Assembly: GCA_018907035.1 (NCBI GenBank)
Contig: JACCIC010000002.1
Location: 1,245,001-1,309,000 of the forward strand
DNA from: Sycobia sp. Sy_11
Taxonomy: Eukaryota > Arthropoda > Insecta > Hymenoptera > Epichrysomallidae
DNA length: 64,000 bases
Direction: 5' to 3'
Position numbers and translations under genes: made by a program
Part shown: positions 51,851 to 61,553 of the stretch, piece by piece
Layout of the letters: each line of letters opens with the position of its first letter
Numbering within the stretch: position 1 is the first letter of the stretch
Notes under the pieces: generated by a model
Databases searched by the model: none
What the model saw: the letters and a program-made list of their open reading frames with translations, nothing else
Told to the model about the DNA's origin: nothing

Positions 51851-52129
51851 TCATGTGTCTTTCGCTGACAAATTCTTATAATCCGATGGTAGGAAAATTC
51901 ATTCCGAAAATAGATCATTTATATCCATCTTTCTTATTATGACATTCTCGACGTACAAATCTAGTTTTTGTTCATTTAACGATTTTAATGAGAATAACGA
52001 TACAGGCTGAAACAGCCAACTTATTTTGCAACAAAATTGAATCGGGACTACGATTTAAATTTCCAATTTCAGTCTCGCCAAGCCGAAATTTCCATCCGCG
52101 AAAAATATATTCATACGGCATAACTCGTT

Positions 52130-52446
52130 GAATGCCGTAGCTACCTGCTTACATGTATCACGGATACCTCGCCGTTGAAGCTCCGCAACGAAAGCCTCGT
52201 AAAATGAACTATAAAACAGCTCTGGCATCTGTCGTGTTGCTCTTCCCCGTACCCCTCCCCCCCTCCCCGAATATCCAGAACCCAGTCGACGTCACCACTC
52301 TTGTCGTCCCGCGAGGCTCGTGCCCGCGTCCTTTGCGATTTTTAGTACCAATTCGAAAAGAGAGAGGAGAAGTATAAAGCGCCGAGCCTGTCTGTCACCT
52401 CGTTTTATTTCCGCGCCCTTCTCGTTTTCCACCCTCTCTCTCTCTC

Positions 52447-52496
<50 letters not shown>

Positions 52497-52730
52497 CGCG
52501 CCTTTTTTTACGACGACGCCTCTAGAAGAATTCATGGACCCGCAAAGCTGACTGCATGAATATTCAGTGTCATGAAAATTCGGCAAAGGCTCAAGAATTC
52601 ATTACTTCCTTTTTTTTCGCTCCTCCGCCTCTTCTTTATTCCGACACATACGACGGCAGTAGAGTCGCAAAGTAGGTAATCCAGCGGGCGAGTGCGACGC
52701 ACTCGTAAACGCCCACGTATGTGTATTGGC
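52130..52730. other. GC-rich island upstream of exon C
   Basis: Two CpG-rich parts (52150-52430 and 52640-52730) flank an impure (CT)n tract at 52434-52491. The right part holds the nested hairpin 52644-52724. No coding frame is supported. Confidence 0.4.
52644..52724. repeat. Nested GC-rich hairpin about 1.2 kb upstream of exon C
   Basis: ACACATACG (52644-52652) is complementary to CGTATGTGT (52716-52724). Inside it, GGG (52686-52688) faces CCC (52712-52714), and CGAGTGC (52689-52695) pairs with GCACTCG (52699-52705) across a 3-nt loop GAC. The nested order makes one compound stem-loop possible. Function is unknown; it could be a splicing-control structure or a conserved element. Confidence 0.6.
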
Positions 52731-53141
52731 TTTCTTCGTTGACGACTATTTCAACATAGTATAGAAGTTGATTTGTACTAAAACTTTTATGGCAGCTTCG
52801 TTAAATTTTTTTTTTTATACAGACATAAATTCGAAATTAAAGACACTGAATTTACATAAATTCGATTATAACTTATTGGGTTATAAATCGTAGCATAAGT
52901 CAAGGTAAGCTTTATACATGTATCTTTTTTGAATTCCGATGAAGGTATGAGTTAAAGAGATATACTTATAAAGCGCATGGGTTCTCTTCACGGTTAATCT
53001 GATTGGAATAAAAAAGGTTACATACTTGTATCATGGCTGAATAAATTGTACGGAATTTTTAATAACGTCAAAGTGAAAAATATTTAATCAACAACGAAAA
53101 TTTCATTATTTACACAATTGTGTAATTGGATTACAAACTGT

Positions 53142-53142
<1 letters not shown>

Positions 53143-53211
<69 letters not shown>
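53143..53211. repeat. (TC)n microsatellite
   Basis: About 70 bp of pure CT/TC on the sense strand, one of the longest pyrimidine repeats in the window, 0.7 kb upstream of exon C. Confidence 0.97.
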
Positions 53212-53221
<10 letters not shown>

Positions 53222-53422
53222 CTCTCTTCCTTTGACCATTTTCTTCATTCTTTCTCTTCAGTCACGGTCAAAAAATATTCGTAAACCGTAACGTAAAGCA
53301 TTAATTGAAAAATCCTATATTAAAAATTTTTTTCAAAAGAATATTAAATGCCCTGGATATTTTCTTTCAGCAGAGCTCGCCAAAGAAAAAGAATTTTTTT
53401 CCGACCCATTTTATTTTTCAGA

Positions 53423-53437
53423 TATATATATATATAC

Positions 53438-53486
<49 letters not shown>
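53423..53486. repeat. (TA)n microsatellite with CATA units
   Basis: TA tract interrupted by TACATACATACA, about 410 nt upstream of exon C. Confidence 0.95.
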
Positions 53487-53489
<3 letters not shown>

Positions 53490-53857
53490 AATTTATTTAG
53501 TTGATATCTCTACAAACTACATTGCATCGTATTACTTATTTGGATCGACAGAAGGCTGATACCAAGATACCGCGCATAATTATGCCGACCATGAGCAAAA
53601 AGACACGCTTGCGAAGCTTTTTTGACCGGTACACTCTCTGAATACTACGAAAGCTCGGCTTAATCCCCTACTTGTCTTACGTCAGTCTCCAACCACCCCT
53701 ATTCTTTTTAATATCTTCTCTGTTCAAAAAATCAAAAATAAAAACCAAGAGAAACCACAGTGACAAATACAGCGCGAACAGACAACAGACAAGCACTGGC
53801 ATTATCCACAAAATAAGCCAACGTATAAGACGAGCTTATCGGGCGCGGGTGGGATCT

Positions 53858-53883
53858 TGCGCGCGTGCCCGCGTGTGCGCGCA
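53858..53883 (+). promoter_or_regulatory. GC hairpin against the exon C acceptor
   Basis: TGCGCGC (53858-53864) and GCGCGCA (53877-53883) are exact complements with a 12-nt loop, ending 11 nt before the acceptor AG (53893-53894). The polypyrimidine tract would normally sit here, yet the sequence is alternating G, C and T with almost no pyrimidine run. A smaller stem (ATAAG/CTTAT, 53825-53839) lies just upstream. The stem could hide the acceptor; that effect is inferred. Confidence 0.5.
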
Positions 53884-53894
53884 CAATGTTGCAG

Positions 53895-53981
53895 GTGTGA
53901 CCATCCTGCTATCTCAGACGGTGTTTTCGCTGCTGGTGGCCCACGTGTTGACCCGAACCTCCGAGGCGGTGCCGCTCATAG
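53895..53981 (+). CDS. nAChRalpha6: nAChR alpha6 alternative M2 exon, variant C
   Basis: Third 87-nt exon of the bank, with the same phase and boundaries as A and B, and the most divergent. It reads (G)VTILLSQTVFSLLVAH then VLTRTSEAVPLI(G), 19/28 identical to A and 17/28 to B. With the shared Gly as M2 4', it keeps Thr6', Leu9' and Val13'. It changes Leu11' to Gln, Leu15' to Ser, Asn16' to Leu, and Glu20' of the outer charged ring to His; the loop gains an Arg and loses its Pro. In cys-loop channels ring 20' influences cation conductance and calcium entry, so a C-type subunit should conduct differently; this is inferred from family knowledge. Its acceptor is weak and next to a GC hairpin, and its donor is TAG|GTACCC. 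The open frame continues into the intron without meaning. Confidence 0.93.
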
Positions 53982-53987
53982 GTACCC
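53982..53987 (+). promoter_or_regulatory. 5' splice site of exon C
   Basis: Donor GTACCC after exon bases TAG, with C at +4, +5 and +6. This is the poorest U1 match of the three variant exons. Confidence 0.85.
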
Positions 53988-54732
53988 ATTACACGTTACA
54001 ATTGTCCTCCTCTTCAGTTTCAGAATTAACGAAAAAGCATCGCTTGAGATCGATCGTCGGCTCCGCGATTGAATTCGCTGCTCATCGGGACTCGCTCGAT
54101 GCCTATCTGTGATCGATGCACTTATGCAGAATTTGATGTTAAAATAATATTCCTTATCTTGAATTGGCGCGATCATAAGCGATTCCTTTTCATCACCGTT
54201 TCCACTATCTCTCTGGCATTTTAACATCTTATACATCTTTCGATTGCCACTTTTCTCTTTTTATTTCGTTTAATCCTTCTTCCACGCTTTCTTATCCCAA
54301 TCCAAACGACATCCGCATCACTTGACTGTCATTTGCATCCAGACATGCCCCTTTTCCAGTCCTTGTTTCTTCTATCCCCATTCCCCTCTTCCTATTATTT
54401 AAACCTGATTTTACTTAACTCGGTATCTTATCATATTCTGTATTATGTATATCTTTGTCTCAACCTTCCTCTATTTCTTTCTGTATTCTATCACGATCTT
54501 CTACTGATTTCATTTCTTGTAAAAAAAAAACAACAGTAAAAGCCTTTGGAAAGAACTAAACATAAACATATTTTTTTGAAAACTAATACTCTGCCTGATT
54601 CTTTGCAGTAGAATAGTGTTTAAAAATGAAAGAAATAAATAAGAAAAGTGCTATAAATAAACTCGCGTAGCACGCAATAATTATTCACGAGCTCTCTTGA
54701 CCACTCGGTTTTCTTCTTTACTGTCTCTTAAG

Positions 54733-54733
<1 letters not shown>

Positions 54734-54793
<60 letters not shown>
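54734..54793. repeat. (TA)n microsatellite
   Basis: TA tract of about 60 bp, 0.75 kb downstream of exon C. Confidence 0.97.
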
Positions 54794-54794
<1 letters not shown>

Positions 54795-55907
54795 CTATGT
54801 GTTTGGCTTTTGTAAAATGAACCAAAAAACTGATATAACTTTCAATCTACTAAATTCCGAGTTCTAACAATTTAATTAAACATGTCTGAATAAACAGTCT
54901 TTGATATTTTTCCACTACGTTTGAGCATGTGCTTCTTTCTTAACATAAATAAAACTGATAATTAAATATTACAAAAAGTACCTTAAACTTTTGTAAATCT
55001 AGTGTATTGAATGCATTTTTCTAACTGCACCTGAATTATCTTAATTGTAATTATTAATTATATTTTTAACTGTACAATAATTTTTAGAATAATATATTTT
55101 TTATCCTTTTTTTAAAATTATATTAATAAAAAATTCAATAAAAATGAAACTATTAAAAATTAATAATATGTCGTGAATAATAATTGAGTGGATCGTTAAA
55201 TATTTTTATTTTTCAGATTATTTATTCGTTCCTAACTATATTTTAATCCATTTTTCTTTTTAGTAATTTTTTATTTCACCTCATTAAAATATCATTCATA
55301 ATTAAATTTTGATAATGACTACGAGTTATATATTCGTACATTTGATGGAAATTCATAAATTTCAAAAATTTTAATTTATTACTAATTTTTTTATATTCGC
55401 GAGGCTATAACGTCAACTCATTATCTGTGAGTTAAAAGTAACGTATTTCAAAATAAGAATAAAATATGATCCTATTATGATATTTATTTATAGTTAGCGT
55501 TGATATTGAAAATTATTTTCACAGAAAATATTTGTACAAAAATATTATACAAACGTTCATTCATTAAAAGCATATATAATTAACAGTGGATTTGGAAAAT
55601 TTCTTGGGATATTTCCAATTAAAGACCTCAAATGTGAATGAAGCTTAACAATATAAATTCTTAGAGTAAATATACAGTCATTAGCAGAATTGCTTTCACT
55701 CTCCAAAACGAAAAAATTATCCTCCATCTCCTACCTGTACTGAATCCATCATTAAGGTAGTCCCGCATAAATGAGATAGTAAAACAGAAACTTGAAAGTT
55801 AAATATTAAATATTTGATTATAAAAGTTTGTGGTAAAATTTTGTAAATCCAAGAATCCGTATCTTTCGCACTATCGAAGATAATAATGAAAATGATAATC
55901 ACAATAA

Positions 55908-55910
55908 TAC

Positions 55911-55941
<31 letters not shown>

Positions 55942-55950
55942 CATCATCAT
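55908..55950. repeat. (AAT)n microsatellite
   Basis: AAT/ATA trinucleotide tract ending in CATCATCAT, the only long trinucleotide repeat in the window. The minus-strand Ile/Met-rich frame over it is an artefact. Confidence 0.95.
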
Positions 55951-56079
55951 AATCATTTAGTAGTATGAGTAGTTGTAAATATTAGCAACGATCGATTCTT
56001 ATACGATATTTATATATATTAACTGTATGATGCGCCTTATTCCCATATAGCAATAGAGCATTCTGCGCTGCCACTTTAG

Positions 56080-56226
56080 AAACTAGAACGCCCGTTCCTG
56101 TAATTAAAGTCCGAGGAGTGGGATTACTAATGCAGATACAACCTTGTGGATCATCATTTGGCCCGCGAGGACTACCTTAAGTACACGAAATCCGCGTCGA
56201 GACGGGAAAATCATTAGCTACAATCT

Positions 56227-56272
<46 letters not shown>

Positions 56273-56560
56273 CCTCTCGCTTCCTTTCCCGCTCCTCTGA
56301 TATATCTCGATCAGCTACACATATATACACTCGCTCGCGCGTCGGGCTATATCTTTACCCCTTAACTCTCGAGCTCTTCCGTCGCTCCCGCCCCGCCCCC
56401 TTCTCCCGACCCGATTCCGGACCACGTCTCGATGCCCTCGAGGAGCGCCATTATTGACGAGGTCGCGTTATAAGCAGGGCCCGCGCGGATCCCCGACGAA
56501 GTTCGTATTATGCGGCCTGCGACTCGCCCTGTCTGCCTCACTGTAGGCAACAACATTGAT
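56080..56560. other. GC-rich island with a CA repeat
   Basis: CpG-rich sequence flanks a CA tract (56229-56269), and a C-rich patch lies at 56385-56410. Open frames are present on both strands with no recognised domain. Confidence 0.35.
56229..56269. repeat. (CA)n microsatellite
   Basis: About 40 bp of pure CA on the sense strand, complementary to the GT tract at 38346-38397 in the previous intron. Confidence 0.97.
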
Positions 56561-56639
56561 AATGCCATAAATTCGCCCGATCGAGTTATCGTATGGGGAA
56601 TGCAGAGTCGGTAATGTAAAATACTCTGAGATAAGAGCT

Positions 56640-57040
56640 TTGGTCGCTCGCCCGTATCGGATAATCGGCTAGTACGTGCTCTTATTTTAACCTGACTCGC
56701 CGCGAAACTTTATGACACGGCCGAAAATGAGAATTGACCCGTGGATCATGGACGCTAGTTATATGGCTAAGCACAAATTATAAGAAATTGCTCTCTCGTT
56801 TCACAACTGAATAATTTCCTGAATGGGAGCATCATAAAAGTAACGAAATCCGCTCCCAAGAGCAAGTCACTAAATTCAAAGTGCTGCGTGGAGGAGAAGT
56901 GCTTTCGGGTTGTCCATGCCATTAACGCCCGATGGTGGCGTCCAGATAAATTTACAAGTCGCAGGACATTTTGGAACTTTGCCCGACTTGCCCGCGGACT
57001 CCGGCACCGTGTCGAAATTAGTTTCTTTATTCGAAGTAAT
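56640..57040. other. GC-rich intronic island
   Basis: CpG-containing block whose right half (56910-57030) is open on both strands. The plus translation is not repeat-derived but matches no family I know. Confidence 0.3.
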
Positions 57041-57839
57041 GTTGCCGTGTAATCCCGTTTACAAAAACGAATACTTTTTCCTAAATAAGGATAGAAATTT
57101 TTCTTAACATAGTCAGTCACACTGCTGTTCGTCAATTAGAATTTGGCTTTTCGTAAGCTGCAAAGTAATGATCTATCAAATTTAGTAAATATTACTGAAA
57201 ATCAAAAATAAACATTTCTAGAAATGTATTATAATAGATATTTTAATTCTTTTTAAGAAACACTAGTAATTGAAGGGATAGAAAGTTATCTCTTATATTT
57301 TTTTTGAATCTTACCTATTTTACTTAAATAAGCGGAAAGATAAAAAAAACTATTAGCAATTAGCAAATATATACATCAGCAATTTGAAAGAAATGGTAAT
57401 TATCGTGGAAACTACGATTGCAATCAGATGTATTAAAAAATAGAATATGTCTAGAACAGGTATCCTTTATACAATAAATTTTAAAAGTGTCTCACTTTCT
57501 AAAAACACTCGGAATACTTTATCTTTCTACGTATCGTACATTGTTTATTGATTAATACTCTGCTATAAGTAGGTTGACAGTAACAAAATAAAATGCCATG
57601 TACTATTCGAGTAAGGTAAATGTACATAAGTAATTTCGCCTTACAGATGTACTATGCCTGACCGACAAGATGTGAATGAGATCAGATATTCCGTGTCAAG
57701 TTAACCGCCACCGGAAATGAACGAATATCTTTTACTTATTATTTATCTGATATGTTTAAGTGACAATATATATTTAATAGATGATCTAATTATATTAGAG
57801 CGCTATCGTAAGGAAGCTGAATTTGATAAGTACAACCGA

Positions 57840-58210
57840 TACTCTCATGTTGTGGCTCTATTGATCCAAACGACCTGAGCATTGAAATACTAAAATTTCC
57901 GAAATCCACAACTGATAGCAGAACCTCATTACACGGGTCCTGAATCTCAGCAGTTAAAATAGGTGGCGAGTCGAGAAAGTACTATCAGCCAGCACTTGAA
58001 GCAATCTTCCTACCTCTTATGACTGGGGGCCATATAAATCGTTTCCTTCCGGTGTGAAAGACATCCCCGTCTGGTTACGGAGTTTTATCGTCTGATTACC
58101 GCAAATCTGTCCGTTCTTCATCGTCTTCCTCTTCCCCTCTGAAACTGTATCCATACCTTTCTAAATGTCTACTGCTTCCCGGGACACGCTGTGAGGACCG
58201 AGGATATGAC
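57840..58210. other. Moderately GC-rich segment of higher complexity
   Basis: Unlike other islands this one has few CpGs and no homopolymers. A 63-codon minus-strand open stretch (57790-57981) overlaps its left edge. It might be an old repeat copy or a gene fragment; no homology could be recognised. Confidence 0.3.
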
Positions 58211-59554
58211 GTTCGAGCACCTAGTTTAATTAATATTGCTTTGTAAGTCACATACATTAGCATTCAGTTAAATTTCTGGTAATCTTATTCATTTTCCTCT
58301 GGATAAATATGGATCCTTATCGATAAAGCGGTGGCTAATATAATATCGAGAAATTTTCCATGCAAAAATAACTCGAACTGAAATTGAGGATATTTTGAGT
58401 TATCATCTTAATATAAAATATTATTTTCCAACATTTGATCTACTAATGTACAATTATAATCATTCTTTAAGTTTATGCGTCACCTACAAAACAATTCCAG
58501 TAAGCTAAATGCATTCCTAAAGATTTTATAAATATAATGATGATGGGAAAAATGAAAGTCGAATAATGATCAAAGGATTTTGTCTAGGAATATATTAACT
58601 CATATCTTGTGAAAAATACATTTCAATATTATGAAAAACTGATCTTCATTGACGTGGATAAATTGTATCAACATATCTCGATATTAGAACAAGAAAACTC
58701 AATTCTATTACAATGGCAATTGCGCTGACCATTTACCTGGCAGAAGTACTTGTTCTAGTAGTATCAATCTGATTTTATTCACATGAATCAATGATGTTAC
58801 TATTATAATCGCCAATCTCTCTCATAATAACCAACATTACATACGTCTGTCAACCACATATTATGGCTCTTGCTTTCAGTGTATACTGCTCGGCATTATA
58901 TTATTCCTAATATAGTGTGTTCCTGGGATCTTAAACGACAGATCTGTGCCTCGAATTTGAAACAAGAACGAATATTTATGACCTGCATTTATATTTTCGA
59001 TCTGCATTTATATCAACACCGGAGCAGTGTGTCTCCTTTTCCTTAGATTTATATTTATTTAAATTCATTCAAGAAAAATTTTGGCGATTCTCTCTGAAAC
59101 TCGACAACTATACTCTAATATGACTCACAATATTGTCTGAAAGATCGGAATCCGACGAATCAAAGAGGACGAAGTCTTTGCCAAAGACATTACTATTTTT
59201 TTGGCGATTTATGGTCCCACTATGCGGACCATAATGAGAGAATGTTACACAGTAGTATATGTCTAACCGTTGTTGAACTTCGTCAATCAATTACACCTCA
59301 GACGAAGTTCGAATAGTCTTTAGTTAATAGAATTTTGACCTATAATATTCTGAGTTATGACGATCAGGTAATTCCAACATAAGAATATCTTCTGATGCTT
59401 ACTGGATCAACAATATTTTATTAATTCTTCTCATTTAGATTCCGTAGCTAAAAACGGATATGAAATGAAAATTATAGGTATCAAAGATAAGAAAACATTA
59501 TGGTTCAAATGTGATTTAAATTGAAAATATTGCCAATGTTAAATGGAAGCCTTT

Positions 59555-59582
59555 CTCATATGCATATGATTATGCATATGAG
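59555..59582. repeat. Inverted repeat with octamer-like core
   Basis: CTCATATGCATA, a 4-nt spacer TGAT, then TATGCATATGAG: 12-bp exact arms. Each arm contains ATATGCAT-type sequence, close to POU-domain octamer sites. It is a strong dyad in otherwise AT-rich DNA. Confidence 0.9.
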
Positions 59583-59683
59583 CAATTTTAAGTAAGCCAA
59601 ATAACAAAATTCCATAAAAAACCTTACGCGGATCGTCTCATTTTCCAAAATTAAAGGACGCTCACAGAATTTTCTGTCTAACG

Positions 59684-59692
<9 letters not shown>

Positions 59693-59711
<19 letters not shown>
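59693..59711. repeat. Short (CT)n microsatellite
   Basis: CT tract of about 20 bp on the sense strand, leading into TTTTCTTT. Confidence 0.9.
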
Positions 59712-59714
<3 letters not shown>

Positions 59715-60493
59715 CTTTAAAAACTGTATCTAGTTTACGAGCTGACTTTGAGCTTAAAAAGTTCATTTAGCTGGAATGGAAAATTTTTAAATACGCTACA
59801 TTTTGAGACACCGAAACGTACATATTCCGTGATATATTCAAGAATTTTTTTTTAAAAACGCGTACCGTAATACAGCCAAATTTAACATATCAACGTAAAA
59901 TTAAAATAAAATCCTGATTGAACCTACAAACGTATATCCGCAGCGGGTATTAGATATTTTACTTTCGTAAAGCAAATAACGATGTTCATGCCAATTCTAC
60001 TATCTTTAAAAATAAAGAAAAATATTTCATTCTTTTTATAAAGAAAATACGCATGTTTCGTTCACGGAGTCGAAATCGGTATATTTCGTTTCTATTGTTT
60101 TACTCTGTAAACTTTTTGAAACCTACGAGTACCCTCGACAGTTTCGATTCAAATTTAGGATTACGAAAAAATGTACTTCCTAAAAGCTTTTCTTATACTT
60201 TTTATTGAGTTTGTATACATCATACGGCAGATTTTTATATTAAATTATTCTATGCTTAAGAAATTATAGTGGTTGATGAAATATAATATTTGAATAAATT
60301 ACGTAAAATACATGTAATTTATGTTACATGGTGATATTTTTATAATATTTATTAGCTAAATTCAGTATTGCGTTGGAAGAGCATCCTAATAAAGAATTCA
60401 AAACTAACCGAAAGAAACACACTGCTAGTCTGTTATGTTTCGAGACGCGCTCCCACAATAATTCCGAAAATTCTTACTTCATAAAACGATAAG

Positions 60494-60513
60494 TATATAT
60501 ATATATATATATA
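60494..60513. repeat. Short (TA)n tract
   Basis: About 20 bp of TA just before the GC-rich island at 60560. Confidence 0.9.
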
Positions 60514-60559
60514 AGGAAGAAACGAGCAATGCTCACATATTTATCAGGGCGGCGAATCA

Positions 60560-61060
60560 AATTTCGCTTGTACATAGAAAAAGGCAACGGAGGGCCGTAA
60601 AGTTTCTTCGCCTCCTGTTTCGGAGAAAGCCAGCGGAGAGGAGAAGAGGACGCCAGTCGTGCTCGTAAACCTGGAAATCACGGGGGTATATTACGGTCTT
60701 GCGCTGATGCGAGCACGCGCGGATGCGTCGCGGAATAATCGGTGCGTACGGCCCTACGAGGCTATAAATATGTATATACACACATGCTCGAGCCTTGGCC
60801 TCTGAGGGGGTGAAAAACAAAAATGCACAGTCGGGACTTAAAAATTTAAAAGGCCGCGCGAGTTGACGGGGAGAGCGATTTTGAAAAATCTGCTACGACG
60901 ACAGCAGGTGCGCCCGGGAAAATCAATACTCGTGTACCGGGATATTATCATTGTGCGTATTATTTTTCCGCGAAACCCTTCGAGAAAAGGAAGGAAGAAT
61001 AAAGGTCTCGGATTTTTCGCGCTTCCGTATAACGTACGTGTTCCCTTCCAAATTTTGGCG
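60560..61060. other. GC-rich intronic island
   Basis: CpG-rich block with overlapping frames on both strands (60863-61108 + and 60838-61083 -), a sign of stop-poor noncoding DNA. Confidence 0.35.
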
Positions 61061-61199
61061 CATATAAAATTCAAAGTTTTCAATTTCGAGGAAAGTGACG
61101 CGAAATAAAATGAAAAAAAAATTCACACCTATAAATTCCAGTAAATTTACCTCGCGAGCCAGAGAGAAATAGTAAGAATTTAAATCTCAATTACGATTT

Positions 61200-61510
61200 G
61201 GCAAGGGCTGAATCGTATCCAGAAATCTCGGCTCAATTGGTTCCCCCCCCCCCAAATGGATCTCTCGCACGCGCCGTACATTTTTTCTTATAAGCACCAC
61301 GGACGTACGCGCGGAAGCTGCTGCACATCAATACACGTACAAAACACTATTCTCCGTTGTATTGCGGAGCCGAATGAAAAATTTGAGTGAGGAAGGGCTG
61401 GGGGAGGGGGAGAAGTAAATGCGAGTTTGGAAAATTCGAAGGACCGCGTCTGCCGCGTGTGAGGTAATACTTCCATCACGACTCTGACAGTTCCCTACGC
61501 GCGCTCACCC
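61200..61510. other. GC-rich island with C11 run and G-rich motif
   Basis: It holds eleven C at 61243-61253 and, 140 nt later, GGGCTGGGGG with a further G5 run and GTAAA (61395-61419). The latter resembles the motif upstream of exon A, and the C and G runs could pair with one another. Confidence 0.4.
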
Positions 61511-61519
61511 GCACAAACG

Positions 61520-61520
<1 letters not shown>

Positions 61521-61550
<30 letters not shown>
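61521..61550. repeat. (CA)n microsatellite
   Basis: About 30 bp of pure CA on the sense strand. Confidence 0.95.

Positions 61551-61553
<3 letters not shown>

Larger units (their letters stand above)
23479..53894 (+). other. nAChRalpha6: Intron between exons B and C (30.4 kb)
   Basis: Runs from donor GT at 23479 to acceptor AG at 53893-53894. AT-rich stretches in which I see nothing specific include 23700-24240, 24600-25340, 25690-26040, 26400-28100, 28500-29370, 29960-31280, 33100-33860, 34720-35480, 36200-36950, 37500-38150, 38460-39520, 40400-41340, 42240-43900, 44830-45990, 46270-48640, 49520-51460, 51850-52130 and 52730-53140. Islands, repeats and dyads are listed separately. No nested gene was recognised on either strand. 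Confidence 0.85.

Noticed and set aside
56910..57107. 65-codon plus frame in a GC-rich island
   Set aside because: Not repeat-derived, but it matches no known protein and overlaps a longer minus-strand frame.
57790..57981. 63-codon minus-strand open stretch with a protein-like composition
   Set aside because: No early start codon, no family match and stops on both sides; could be chance or an old gene fragment.
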